Of a stretch of DNA of 64,000 nt, positions 25,268 to 34,178 are shown in pieces; the first letter of the stretch is position 1; each line of letters begins with the position of its first letter. Made by a program: the position numbers and the translations under genes. This DNA is from Bacillus_BD sp050389805 (GTDB lineage: Bacteria; Bacillota; Bacilli; Bacillales; Cytobacillaceae): the NCBI RefSeq assembly GCF_050389805.1, contig NZ_CP130945.1, positions 62,001-126,000 on the forward strand, written 5' to 3'. The notes under the pieces are model-generated. The model did no database searches and was not told the DNA's origin. It saw nothing but the letters and a program-made list of their open reading frames with translations.

Positions 25268-27238
25268 ATGAATCGGATCTTCCGTAATACCATCTTTTAT
25301 TTATTAATCTTTTTAGTCATCATTGGAGTTGTAAGTTTCTTTAATGGCGGAAATCAGCCAAATGAAACTTTATCTTACAATGAATTTATTGAAAAACTGG
25401 AAAATGGTGAGGTAACAAGCCTGACCACACAACCTGAACGCGGTGTGTTAGAGGTTCGTGGAGTGCTTGAAGGATATGAAGAAGGTAGGCAGTTTATTAC
25501 CTATGTTTCCAATACAGACAGCGAGAATGAACGAATCAATGGATTAGCTGGCAATATAAAGGTTGAAAAATTACCTGCAAAAGAAACAAGTGTATGGGTA
25601 ACAATCTTTACATCCTTTATTCCATTTGTCATTCTTATAATTTTCTTCTTCTTTATCATGAACCAAGCTCAAGGCGGCGGTAGTCGTGTAATGAACTTTG
25701 GTAAAAGTAAGGCAAAACTTTACAGCGAAGATAAGAAAAAGGTCCGCTTTAAAGATGTTGCAGGGGCGGATGAAGAGAAACAAGAACTTGTTGAAGTTGT
25801 TGACTTCTTGAAGGACCCTCGGAAATTCGTTGAACTTGGGGCTAGAATCCCTAAGGGCGTATTACTAGTGGGACCTCCAGGTACCGGTAAAACATTATTA
25901 GCTAGGGCAACTGCAGGAGAAGCTGGCGTTCCTTTCTTCTCAATAAGTGGTTCGGACTTTGTTGAAATGTTTGTTGGTGTCGGTGCATCTCGTGTACGTG
26001 ATTTATTTGAAACAGCTAAGAAGAATGCGCCATGTATCATTTTCATAGATGAAATCGATGCTGTTGGTCGCCAACGTGGTGCAGGCCTTGGTGGCGGACA
26101 TGATGAGCGTGAACAGACATTAAACCAATTGCTTGTTGAAATGGACGGGTTTGGTGGCAATGAAGGAATCATTATTATTGCTGCGACAAACCGTGCTGAC
26201 ATTCTAGACCCAGCTCTTTTACGTCCTGGTCGTTTTGACCGTCAAATTACAGTAGACCGTCCAGATGTAAAAGGTCGTGAAGCGGTATTAAAAGTACATG
26301 CTCGTAACAAACCACTCGCAGATGATGTAAATTTAAAAGCAATTGCTCAACGTACACCAGGCTTTTCTGGTGCAGACCTTGAAAATTTACTAAACGAAGC
26401 GGCCCTTGTTGCAGCACGTGCAGACAAAAAGAAAATTGATATGACCGATATTGATGAAGCAACAGACCGTGTCATTGCAGGGCCAGCCAAAAAGAGCCGT
26501 GTGATCTCGAAAAAAGAAAGAAATATTGTAGCCTTCCATGAAGCAGGACATGTTGTGATTGGATTAATGCTCGATGATGCAGAAATTGTTCAAAAAGTTA
26601 CGATTGTCCCTCGTGGGCAAGCTGGTGGATATGCCGTTATGCTACCTAAAGAGGATCGTTACTTCATGACAAAGCCTGAACTTCTTGATAAGATTACAGG
26701 ACTTCTTGGTGGGCGTGTATCAGAGGATATTGTATTTGGTGAAGTAAGTACAGGAGCTCATAATGACTTCCAACGTGCTACAGGTATTGCGCGACGAATG
26801 GTAACAGAATTCGGTATGAGTGATAAATTAGGACCGCTTCAATTTGGTCAATCACAAGGTCAAGTATTCTTAGGTCGCGATTTCCATAATGAGCAAAACT
26901 ATTCAGATGCGATTGCCTATGAAATTGATCTTGAAATTCAACGAATCATTAAAGAATGTTACGAAAAGGCTCGTAAGATTCTTACAGAGAACCGTGATAA
27001 GTTGGACGTTATCGCGAAGACATTATTAGAAGTAGAAACGTTAGATGCAGAACAAATTAGACACTTAGCAGATCATGGGACACTTCCGGATCGTGGTAAC
27101 AAAGATGTGATAAATGCTTCTAATGATAATATGAAAGTAAATATTACAAAAAAAGATGAGGATCAAGCAATAGACAATCCATCTTCATCAGAATCAAAGG
27201 AAGAAAAGGACGAAGATCAGAATAATGATCGTTCGTAA
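25268..27238 (+). CDS. ftsH: ATP-dependent zinc metalloprotease FtsH
   Basis: Membrane-anchored AAA+ protease (656 residues) that extracts and degrades membrane and regulatory proteins. Two transmembrane helices (about 7-25 and 110-132) flank an extracytoplasmic domain. The AAA+ module has Walker A GPPGTGKT (202-209), Walker B with D261-E262 (FIDEID) and the second-region-of-homology LLRPGRFDRQ. The zinc site HEAGH is at 424-428, with the third ligand Asp in GAHNDFQRA. The C-terminal tail is acidic and variable. ATG 25268 follows GGGAGGAGG. A strong terminator follows. Confidence 0.98.
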   Translation: MNRIFRNTIFYLLIFLVIIGVVSFFNGGNQPNETLSYNEFIEKLENGEVTSLTTQPERGVLEVRGVLEGYEEGRQFITYVSNTDSENERINGLAGNIKVEKLPAKETSVWVTIFTSFIPFVILIIFFFFIMNQAQGGGSRVMNFGKSKAKLYSEDKKKVRFKDVAGADEEKQELVEVVDFLKDPRKFVELGARIPKGVLLVGPPGTGKTLLARATAGEAGVPFFSISGSDFVEMFVGVGASRVRDLFETAKKNAPCIIFIDEIDAVGRQRGAGLGGGHDEREQTLNQLLVEMDGFGGNEGIIIIAATNRADILDPALLRPGRFDRQITVDRPDVKGREAVLKVHARNKPLADDVNLKAIAQRTPGFSGADLENLLNEAALVAARADKKKIDMTDIDEATDRVIAGPAKKSRVISKKERNIVAFHEAGHVVIGLMLDDAEIVQKVTIVPRGQAGGYAVMLPKEDRYFMTKPELLDKITGLLGGRVSEDIVFGEVSTGAHNDFQRATGIARRMVTEFGMSDKLGPLQFGQSQGQVFLGRDFHNEQNYSDAIAYEIDLEIQRIIKECYEKARKILTENRDKLDVIAKTLLEVETLDAEQIRHLADHGTLPDRGNKDVINASNDNMKVNITKKDEDQAIDNPSSSESKEEKDEDQNNDRS

Positions 27239-27241
27239 GAG

Positions 27242-27270
27242 AAAAGCGCTCATGTTTGAGCGCTTTTTCT
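27242..27270 (+). terminator. Terminator after ftsH
   Basis: AAAAGCGCTCA (27242-27252) pairs perfectly with TGAGCGCTTTT (27257-27267), loop tgtt, running into TTTTTCT. Confidence 0.9.
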
Positions 27271-27273
27271 GTG

Positions 27274-27470
27274 TGTCTAGCTCCAGCGACTACCCCCTAT
27301 TTTCGTTACATGCTTGCCCTGTTCTTGATCGTACCGGTATAAGTGTAACTACTCCTGGTCACCGCCGTATGGCTTGAGTTTACTTTATCGGGGGGCGCTA
27401 AGGAAATGCTTCCTTGAATATTCTTCACAGGAACAAAAGGTCTTTTATTCCAAAGACGCTCCCCTTTTCT
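27274..27470 (+). repeat. Dispersed modular intergenic repeat, copy 3
   Basis: Begins TGTCTAGCTCCAGCGACTA, the common Bacillaceae form of the 5' end, and ends near gacgctccccttttct. It shares cgtaccggtataagt and aactactcct with copy 2, and the module cacaggaacaaaa ... attccaaagacgc with copy 5. It fills the gap between the ftsH terminator and coaX. No gene is seen there. Confidence 0.7.
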
Positions 27471-27553
27471 GTGCCCTAAATTATACAATTCAGTGTTCTT
27501 TATGATATGATGTTTGCAGTATTTGAATCAATCTAGAAAATGTGGTGAATAGT

Positions 27554-28339
27554 ATGATTTTTGTATTTGATGTTGGAAACACCAATACAGTTCTAGGCGT
27601 TTATGAGGAAGATGAATTACAGTATCATTGGAGAATTGAAACAAATCGAAGCAAAACAGCAGATGAATATGCTATGACGATTAAAAGTTTATTTGAACAT
27701 GAAAATCTTCTTTTTTCAGATATTAGCGGAATTATCATTTCTTCAGTTGTTCCTCCAATCATGACCGCTTTAGAAAGTATGTGTGAGAAATATTTTCACA
27801 TAAATCCATTAATTGTTGGACCAGGAGTGAAGACTGGATTAAATATAAAATATGACAACCCTCGTGAGGTAGGTGCAGACCGAATCGTTAATGCTGTTGC
27901 CGCTATTCATGAATATGGCAGTCCTCTTATCATTGTCGACTTTGGTACAGCTACAACATACTGTTATATCAATGAGCATAAACAGTACATGGGCGGTGCT
28001 ATTGCCCCGGGAGTGGGTATTTCTACTGAGGCATTATATACTCGTGCAGCGAAACTTCCCAGAATTGAGATCGCTCGACCTGAAAATGGTGTCATTGGGA
28101 AAAATACCGTTTCAGCGATGCAGTCAGGAATATTTTACGGATATGTAGGACAAGTTGAAGGGGTTGTCAAAAGAATGACAGAAGAGTGTGATCAGACACC
28201 GACTGTTATTGCGACAGGCGGATTGGCAAGCTTAATTGCAGAAGAATCCAGTGTCATTAATATTGTAGATCCTTTTCTAACTTTAAAGGGCTTACAACTT
28301 ATTTATAAAAGGAATATGGAAACCCTAAAAAATAAATAA
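27554..28339 (+). CDS. coaX: Type III pantothenate kinase
   Basis: First enzyme of coenzyme A synthesis: phosphorylates pantothenate with ATP. It has 261 residues (258 in B. subtilis CoaX). The type III signatures are DVGNTN (6-11), RIETNRSKTADEYA, PREVGADRIVNAVAA and DFGTATTY. Start ATG 27554 follows GTGGTGA (27542-27548), which itself contains an in-frame GTG that I reject. hslO follows about 100 bp later, after a truncated repeat. Confidence 0.96.
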   Translation: MIFVFDVGNTNTVLGVYEEDELQYHWRIETNRSKTADEYAMTIKSLFEHENLLFSDISGIIISSVVPPIMTALESMCEKYFHINPLIVGPGVKTGLNIKYDNPREVGADRIVNAVAAIHEYGSPLIIVDFGTATTYCYINEHKQYMGGAIAPGVGISTEALYTRAAKLPRIEIARPENGVIGKNTVSAMQSGIFYGYVGQVEGVVKRMTEECDQTPTVIATGGLASLIAEESSVINIVDPFLTLKGLQLIYKRNMETLKNK

Positions 28340-28375
28340 GTCTTTTTATTTTTGAACTACGTTAAGAAGGAAAGG

Positions 28376-28410
28376 GCTTTGAAGTTGGACTGATGTCTAG
28401 CTCCAGTGCC
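28376..28410 (+). repeat. Dispersed modular intergenic repeat, copy 4 (5' end only)
   Basis: Only the start of the family remains: gctttgaagttggactgat followed by gtctagctccagtgcc. The rest is missing, and the hslO ribosome-binding site begins 13 bp later. Confidence 0.6.
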
Positions 28411-28436
28411 AGTTTTTATTTGAAAGGAGTTATTTG

Positions 28437-29315
28437 ATGGGAGATTACTTAGTAAAAGCACTTGCCTATAATGGACAGGTACGTGCATATGCGGTCCGAA
28501 GCACAGATACGGTAGGAGAAGCGCAACGTCGCCATTATACATGGCCGACTGCTTCTGCTGCCCTAGGGAGAGCGATGACTGCTACGGTTATGATGGGTGC
28601 CATGCTAACAGATGATAACAAACTGACAGTCAAAATAGAAGGTGGCGGACCTATTGGTCATATTTTAGTGGATAGTAATGCAAAAGGAGAGGTTCGTGGG
28701 TATGTTTCTAATCCACAAACTCATTTCGATTTAAATGCGCATGGGAAATTAGATGTCCGTAGAGCAGTTGGAACTGATGGAACTTTATCCGTAGTAAAGG
28801 ATATTGGATTGCGTGACTATTTTACAGGGCAAGTTCCCATTATTTCAGGAGAATTAGGTGAGGACTTTACCTATTATTTCTCTACTTCAGAGCAGACACC
28901 TTCAGCAGTTGGTGTAGGGGTACTCGTTAATCCTGATAATTCTATATTAGCAGCTGGTGGTTTTATCATTCAATTAATGCCAGGTACTGAGGATGAAACC
29001 ATTTCAAAAATTGAAAAACGACTTAGCGAAATTCCACCAATTTCAAAGCAAATTGAAAAGGGTTTGTCTCCTGAAGATATTCTACTTGAGGTGTTAGGTA
29101 AGGAAGAAATTAAATTTCTTGAGAAGATGCCTGTTTCCTTTACATGCACTTGTTCTAAAGAGCGGTTTGGTAATGCGATTATCGGTCTAGGTAAAAAGGA
29201 AATCCAGGCGATGATTGATGAAGATGGCCAAGCAGAAGCTCACTGTCATTTTTGTAATGAAAAGTATTTATATTCTATTGAAGAGTTAGTAGCGTTTAAA
29301 GACGAATCAAAGTAG
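28437..29315 (+). CDS. hslO: Redox-regulated chaperone Hsp33
   Basis: ATP-independent holdase (292 residues) switched on by oxidation and unfolding of its zinc centre. The four zinc-binding cysteines are C237 and C239 (CTC) with C270 and C273 (CHFC). The N-terminal chaperone domain has YTWPTASAALGRAM and VKIEGGGPIGHI. ATG 28437 is 7 nt after AAAGGAG (28423-28429). In B. subtilis a PrsA-like foldase gene, yacD, lies between hslO and cysK; it is absent here. Confidence 0.97.
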   Translation: MGDYLVKALAYNGQVRAYAVRSTDTVGEAQRRHYTWPTASAALGRAMTATVMMGAMLTDDNKLTVKIEGGGPIGHILVDSNAKGEVRGYVSNPQTHFDLNAHGKLDVRRAVGTDGTLSVVKDIGLRDYFTGQVPIISGELGEDFTYYFSTSEQTPSAVGVGVLVNPDNSILAAGGFIIQLMPGTEDETISKIEKRLSEIPPISKQIEKGLSPEDILLEVLGKEEIKFLEKMPVSFTCTCSKERFGNAIIGLGKKEIQAMIDEDGQAEAHCHFCNEKYLYSIEELVAFKDESK

Positions 29316-29348
29316 TATTGAAATATGAACATTTTCCCAATTATTTGA

Positions 29349-29377
29349 TTGACAATTCATAAAAATACTGCTAAATT
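29349..29377 (+). promoter_or_regulatory. sigma-A promoter of cysK
   Basis: TTGACA (29349-29354), 17-bp spacer, TAAATT (29372-29377). CGGAATA about 25 bp downstream resembles the end of a CymR site, the known repressor of cysK in B. subtilis, but I cannot define a full operator. Confidence 0.75.
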
Positions 29378-29425
29378 TGAATTAAACCAATATAAATACT
29401 CGGAATAGAAAGGGTGCTTTTTCGC

Positions 29426-30352
29426 ATGGCAAAAGTATACAATTCAATTACAGAAGTAATTGGGGAAACTCCTGTTGTTAAGTTAAATCATATTGTGGAT
29501 ACTGATAGTGCAGACGTTTATTTGAAATTAGAATATATGAACCCTGGAAGCAGTGTAAAGGATCGTATTGCATTAGCAATGATCGAAGCTGCAGAACAAA
29601 GCGGAAAATTAAAAGCAGGCGATACGATTGTTGAGCCAACTAGTGGAAACACTGGAATTGGTCTAGCTTGGGTTGCTGCTGCAAAAGGATATAAAGCTAT
29701 CTTAGTAATGCCAGATACAATGAGTTTAGAGCGTCGTAACCTTTTACGTGCCTATGGAGCACAACTTGTTTTAACTCCTGGAGCAGAAGGAATGAAAGGT
29801 GCAATTGCGAAAGCGAATGAACTTGCTGAACAGCATGGATATTTTATGCCACAACAATTCGAAAACCCTGCAAATCCTGAGATCCATCGTCAAACGACAG
29901 GTAAAGAACTAGTCGAACAATTTCCTGATGGTTTAGATGCATTTATCTCAGGTGTTGGTACAGGCGGAACGGTTACAGGTGCTGGTGAAGTTTTAAAAGA
30001 AAAGTTCCCTGGAATTAAAGTTTATGCTGTTGAACCAGCTGATTCGCCAGTTTTATCTGGTGGTAAGCCAGGAGGTCACAAAATTCAAGGAATTGGTGCG
30101 GGTTTTGTACCAAAAGTAATTAATACAGAAGTTTATGAAGAAGTAATTAAAGTAACCAACGACGAGGCATTTGAAGCTAGCCGTCGCGTAGGTCAAGAAG
30201 AAGGAATTTTAGGTGGTATTTCTGCAGGTGCTGCTGTTCACGCTGCCCTACAAGTTGCAAAACAACTTGGTAAAGGTAAAAAGGTTTTGGCGATTATCCC
30301 TGATAACGGTGAACGTTACCTAAGTACAGCATTATTCCAATTCGAAAACTAA
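29426..30352 (+). CDS. cysK: Cysteine synthase A (O-acetylserine sulfhydrylase)
   Basis: PLP enzyme (308 residues) forming cysteine from O-acetylserine and sulfide; O-acetylserine comes from CysE, encoded at 60502. The Schiff-base Lys is K45 in NPGSSVKDR, the substrate loop is TSGNTG (about 73-78), and the phosphate-binding loop is GVGTGGTVTG. Start ATG 29426 follows AAAGGGTG; an in-frame TTG/ATG-like extension to 29414 overlaps that site. A terminator follows, directly abutted by a group II intron. Confidence 0.97.
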   Translation: MAKVYNSITEVIGETPVVKLNHIVDTDSADVYLKLEYMNPGSSVKDRIALAMIEAAEQSGKLKAGDTIVEPTSGNTGIGLAWVAAAKGYKAILVMPDTMSLERRNLLRAYGAQLVLTPGAEGMKGAIAKANELAEQHGYFMPQQFENPANPEIHRQTTGKELVEQFPDGLDAFISGVGTGGTVTGAGEVLKEKFPGIKVYAVEPADSPVLSGGKPGGHKIQGIGAGFVPKVINTEVYEEVIKVTNDEAFEASRRVGQEEGILGGISAGAAVHAALQVAKQLGKGKKVLAIIPDNGERYLSTALFQFEN

Positions 30353-30362
30353 TTCATTACAA

Positions 30363-30390
30363 GGCTCTCTATTACAGAGAGTCTTTTTTT
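30363..30390 (+). terminator. Terminator after cysK
   Basis: GGCTCTCT pairs with AGAGAGTC (one G-T pair), loop attac, then TTTTTTT. The group II intron begins 2 nt after the T tract. Confidence 0.85.
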
Positions 30391-30392
30391 AT

Positions 30393-32363
30393 GTGCGTGC
30401 CCAGCAAGCCGTTAATTGCTAGTTGGTGAAAGTCCAACCTGAGTAAGTACCAAGACGCTCAGTAGCTGACAGGCAACTGGTGAAGAAATTCTAAGGTTGA
30501 AGCCCTGTGACAAAGTAACTCCCTAGCGGAGTGCGAGCAAACTAACAGGTTGTAACATAAAGTGAATCCTGCCGTCTCGTCAAAAGAACCTACCTACGGT
30601 AGCCAAAGAGAAGTCGAGCCTTGGGATAATGGGCGAAGACCATGGAAGGTGTGAAGATCTTGGAATAGCAGCACCGATGAATCTCTCGGGGTATGGGGAG
30701 CGACATGTTAGTAAAGTAGTTAGCGGAACTGGGGATACCCTCCTTGTCACTTTCTAACGAAAGTAAAGCAGAAACCTATAAGTGCAAACGAAGTGGTGGA
30801 TGGATGAGAGGGAGTCGGAGGGGGTCATAGTACCATTAATGACAATGACAACACAACATTGTCTAGGGAAGGACGGCGCAAGCCATTACCCTACTTCGTT
30901 CATATGTCAGAAGGAGGTAAGAGTCAGTGAATGTCAGGAAAATGACTAACTACACCAATAAAGTAAAAGCTCAAGAACTCTGGAAGACGTTATATCTTTG
31001 TGCCAAGGAATGTCCAACTCGAAGATTTCACGCTTTATATGACAAAATCTATCGTCCTGATATTCTATGGGAGGCATGGCAACGTGTGAAGCGAAAGAAA
31101 GGAAGTGGAGGTGTCGATGGACAGACGATTGAACAAATCGTCTTGGAGTACGGGGAAAAGAAATTTATGAACGAGCTCTATTTGGAACTAAAGGAGAAGC
31201 GTTATCACCCTAGTCCAGTCCTAAGAACCTATATTCCAAAGGATGATGGAAAGAAACGTCCATTAGGAATTCCAACTATTAAAGATCGGGTCGTACAGAT
31301 GGCAACGAAAATGGTTATTGAACCAATATTCGAGGCTGACTTTCATGACTGTTCGTTTGGTTTTCGTCCAAAGCGAAATGCCCATCAAGCGATGGCAAAG
31401 ATAAGAAAAGCCAGTAAGAAATGTTTTTGGGTAGTAGACGTCGATATCCAAGGATATTTCGATAATATTAATCAATACAAGTTGATGAAAATATTAGAAC
31501 AAAGGATTAGTGATCGACGGGTTTTAAAGCTTGTTCGAAAATGGCTAGAGTCAGGCATAATGGAGGAAGGCAAAATAAGAAATCCAATTACTGGTACACC
31601 GCAAGGTGGTGTAATTTCACCTCTTTTAGCTAATATCTACCTAAATACAATGGATATGCTTTGGGAGAAGAAGTTCAAAGACTTGGGTGAACTCATAAGG
31701 TATGCGGATGACTTCGTCATTATGTGTAAAACCAAACAACAAGCACTTGAAAGTATAAAGGTCATCCAATCAATAATGAGGAAACTTGACCTTACTATTA
31801 ATAGAAATAAATCGAGACTAGTTAATCTGTGGAATGACATAGATGGTTTCGATTTTCTAGGATTTCATAATCGGAAGTTTCCAATCAGACGAAAAGGTGG
31901 AAACACGTTATATGTCATGTCACATATACCTAAGAGGAATGCGATGAAGAAAATGCGTTCTAAGATTAAAGCCTATACAGAACCAAGGAATAAATTATAC
32001 TTGGATATCAGAGAGTTAGTAAAAGGGCTAAATAGGAAACTGCAAGGTTTCAAGAATTACTATCTTATCTCGGCTCACGCAAAGAAATGGCTAAATAGAA
32101 TCGACTGGTATGTATTAGAACGACTTACCTTATTTCATAACAAAAAGAGAAATAATCGTAAGAAACATGGAAATTTAAAGGATGTAAGAAAAGAAGTGAA
32201 ACATATATTAGTGAAAATTAGCTAGTTAGACGCTGTAAAGCCAAGGAAAGAAGAACGTCGGAAAGCCGTATGAAGGAAAACTTCACGTACGGTTTGATGA
32301 GGAGGAGCTGAAAGTAAAAGAGATAGCAAAAGCTATCCCTTTGAAATCAGTTTCTTACTCTAC
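30393..32363 (+). mobile_element. Group II intron with reverse transcriptase
   Basis: A ribozyme plus maturase retroelement of 1971 bp. The 5' end GTGCG (30393) is the group II consensus. Domain V is recognisable at about 32262-32295 (AAAGCCGTATGAAGG ... CTTCACGTACGG, with an AGC triad and a GAAA-like loop). Domain VI follows (CTGA/TCAG, AAAG/CTTT, GATAGC/GCTATC). The element ends CTTACTCTAC at 32363, with the usual 3' AY. About 530 nt of ribozyme precede the ORF. A candidate EBS1, ATAAAG at 30557-30562 in a loop closed by AGGTT/AATCCT, can pair with the last six exon bases TTTTAT (30387-30392). No endonuclease domain is present. Behind-terminator insertion is typical of the IIC class, but I cannot assign the class with confidence. 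Confidence 0.88.
30927..32225 (+). CDS. ltrA: Group II intron reverse transcriptase/maturase
   Basis: Intron-encoded protein (432 residues) that helps the intron fold and splice, and copies it into DNA on retrohoming. RT motifs run in order: GSGGVDGQTI, PKDDGKKRPLGIPTIKDRVVQ, FGFRPKRNAHQA, the GTPQGGVISPLLANIYLN block, and the catalytic YADD at 259-262. A maturase (X) domain follows (GFKNYYLISAHAKKWLNRID). The protein stops without the C-terminal HNH endonuclease motif, so it is En-minus. GTG 30927 is 9 nt after AAGGAGG (30911-30917). The frame is intact, so the element could be active. Confidence 0.93.
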   Translation: MNVRKMTNYTNKVKAQELWKTLYLCAKECPTRRFHALYDKIYRPDILWEAWQRVKRKKGSGGVDGQTIEQIVLEYGEKKFMNELYLELKEKRYHPSPVLRTYIPKDDGKKRPLGIPTIKDRVVQMATKMVIEPIFEADFHDCSFGFRPKRNAHQAMAKIRKASKKCFWVVDVDIQGYFDNINQYKLMKILEQRISDRRVLKLVRKWLESGIMEEGKIRNPITGTPQGGVISPLLANIYLNTMDMLWEKKFKDLGELIRYADDFVIMCKTKQQALESIKVIQSIMRKLDLTINRNKSRLVNLWNDIDGFDFLGFHNRKFPIRRKGGNTLYVMSHIPKRNAMKKMRSKIKAYTEPRNKLYLDIRELVKGLNRKLQGFKNYYLISAHAKKWLNRIDWYVLERLTLFHNKKRNNRKKHGNLKDVRKEVKHILVKIS

Positions 32364-32463
32364 AATTCCATAATATAACCAATTGTTTTTTTAAACCTAT
32401 TTATATTATCATAATAAGAATAAAGATAATGACTAAATTTGTAGAAATTTGGAGGAGCTCATA

Positions 32464-33297
32464 TTGTCAGAACAAATAATTCGATGCGGGTCTTATACAC
32501 TTGATTATGGACGAAAGTCATTAATTATGGGAATTTTGAATGTAACCCCTGACTCTTTTTCAGATGGGGGTAAATATAATGGAATCGATCAAGCAATTAA
32601 ACATGCGTTAGAGATGGTTGAAAATGGGGCAGACTTGATTGATATTGGTGGAGAATCTACTCGCCCAGGCTACACACCTATTTCTGTAGATGAAGAGCTT
32701 AGCCGTGTAATTCCAGTTATTGAAGCTGTTTCAAATGCCGTTAGCGTACCTTTATCCATTGATACCTTTAAGGCAGAAACAGCTAGGGAATCGATAAAGG
32801 CTGGTGCGCATATTATCAATGATATTTGGGGAGCTAAGGCAGACGCCGATATGGGAAAGGTAGCTGCAGAGTTACAAGTACCGATTATTCTTCAACATAA
32901 TCGTGATAATCAGGAATATCAGTCTTTCTTCAGGGATTGTGTGAATGACATTTTTGAAAGTATTTCCATTGTAAAAAAAGCAGGTGTCCAAGATGAACAA
33001 ATCATCTTAGACCCAGGGATCGGATTTGCAAAGGATGCGTATGACATAGAAATGATGAGGAGTTTAGATAAATTTGTAGGTCTTGGCTATCCGGTTTTAC
33101 TTGGACCATCACGTAAAAGAATGATTGGTAATGTACTAAATCTTCCGGTAAATGAACGGATGGAGGGAACAGGGGCTGCTGTTTGCTATGGTATACAAAA
33201 AGGATGTCACATCTTCCGAGTTCATGATGTGAAACAAATAAGTAGAATGGCAAAAATGATGGATGCTTTCATGGGAAAGGGAGATCAGGTTGGATAA
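32464..33297 (+). CDS. folP: Dihydropteroate synthase
   Basis: Joins p-aminobenzoate to hydroxymethyl-dihydropterin pyrophosphate in folate synthesis; target of sulfonamides. The protein has 277 residues. Signatures are MGILNVTPDSFSDGGKY, DLIDIGGESTRPGYTP, and DPGIGFAKD with the later GPSRKRMIG. Start is TTG 32464, 6 nt after GGAGGAG (32451-32457); the TTG at 32449 overlaps that site. It overlaps folB. The pab genes that make its substrate, which precede it in B. subtilis, are replaced here by the intron. Confidence 0.95.
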   Translation: MSEQIIRCGSYTLDYGRKSLIMGILNVTPDSFSDGGKYNGIDQAIKHALEMVENGADLIDIGGESTRPGYTPISVDEELSRVIPVIEAVSNAVSVPLSIDTFKAETARESIKAGAHIINDIWGAKADADMGKVAAELQVPIILQHNRDNQEYQSFFRDCVNDIFESISIVKKAGVQDEQIILDPGIGFAKDAYDIEMMRSLDKFVGLGYPVLLGPSRKRMIGNVLNLPVNERMEGTGAAVCYGIQKGCHIFRVHDVKQISRMAKMMDAFMGKGDQVG

Positions 33298-33652
33298 AAT
33301 TTATGTCAATGGGATGGAGTTCTATGGTTATCATGGAGTACTCCCGGAGGAGACGGTGCTTGGGCAACGATTTTTAGTTGACCTAGTTATTGAAGCGGAT
33401 TTAAAACGAGCAGGAGTTTCAGATGACTTACATGACTCTATAAGCTATGTAGACCTCTTTCAAGTATGTCAAGAAGTAGTTGAGGGAAAACCTTATAAGT
33501 TAATTGAAGCTGTTGCTGAAAAAATTGCAGAGCAGACGTTGACGCAACTGGAAAAGGTTAATTCTGTTACGGTTAAAATCATTAAGCCAAATCCACCTAT
33601 TAAAGGGCACTACCATTCTGTTGCGGTAGAAATCGTAAGGAGACGTCATTAA
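33290..33652 (+). CDS. folB: Dihydroneopterin aldolase
   Basis: Cleaves dihydroneopterin to hydroxymethyl-dihydropterin and glycolaldehyde (120 residues, as in B. subtilis). Family residues include MEFYGYHGVLPEE with the catalytic-region Tyr, YKLIEAVAEKIAE with the catalytic-region Glu, and KPNPPIKGHYHSVAVEI. Start TTG 33290 follows AAGGGAG (33277-33283) and gives MDKIYVNGMEF like B. subtilis MDKVYVEGMEF; the longer frame to 33263 lies within folP. It overlaps folP by 8 nt, and folK follows after 1 nt. Confidence 0.95.
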   Translation: MDKIYVNGMEFYGYHGVLPEETVLGQRFLVDLVIEADLKRAGVSDDLHDSISYVDLFQVCQEVVEGKPYKLIEAVAEKIAEQTLTQLEKVNSVTVKIIKPNPPIKGHYHSVAVEIVRRRH

Positions 33653-33653
33653 T

Positions 33654-34178
33654 ATGAACCAGGCATATATATCACTCGGCTCAAATATAGGTGATCGATT
33701 GTCTCATTTAAAAAGGGCTCTAGAACTGCTACAAGCTTTATACCCTATTGAGTTGGTAAATAGTTCTTCTGTTTTTGAAACAAACCCTGTTGGTTATACC
33801 AATCAAGATTTATTTTTAAATATGGTAGTCAAGATTAAGACAGAATTAACACCATTTGGGCTATTAGATGCATGCTTAGAGATAGAGAAAAAACTTGGTA
33901 GGAAAAGAGAAATCCATTGGGGACCCCGGACAATAGATCTTGACATTTTGTTATTTAACGAAGAGAATATTATCACTGAGAGACTTGTCATCCCTCATCC
34001 CCGTATGTTCGAAAGGTCATTTGTTATCATACCATTACTAGAGATAAGTCCCGCATTGAAATTATCAACAATGACAAAATCATTGAGAGAAGTTGCAGAT
34101 GAGTTACCGGATAAAGAGGGTGTTCGAATATGGAAAGGGAAAAATGGGGAAGACGTATTCGCGCTTTCCGGAAATTAA
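33654..34178 (+). CDS. folK: HPPK: hydroxymethyl-dihydropterin pyrophosphokinase
   Basis: Transfers pyrophosphate from ATP to hydroxymethyl-dihydropterin, giving the FolP substrate. The protein has 174 residues. The N-terminal AYISLGSNIGDR, then VFETNPVGYTNQDLFLN, and the metal- and ATP-binding GRKREIHWGPRTIDLDIL with IPHPRMFERSFV are diagnostic. ATG 33654 follows TAAGGAG. Its 3' end overlaps the yazB start by 49 nt. Confidence 0.96.
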   Translation: MNQAYISLGSNIGDRLSHLKRALELLQALYPIELVNSSSVFETNPVGYTNQDLFLNMVVKIKTELTPFGLLDACLEIEKKLGRKREIHWGPRTIDLDILLFNEENIITERLVIPHPRMFERSFVIIPLLEISPALKLSTMTKSLREVADELPDKEGVRIWKGKNGEDVFALSGN

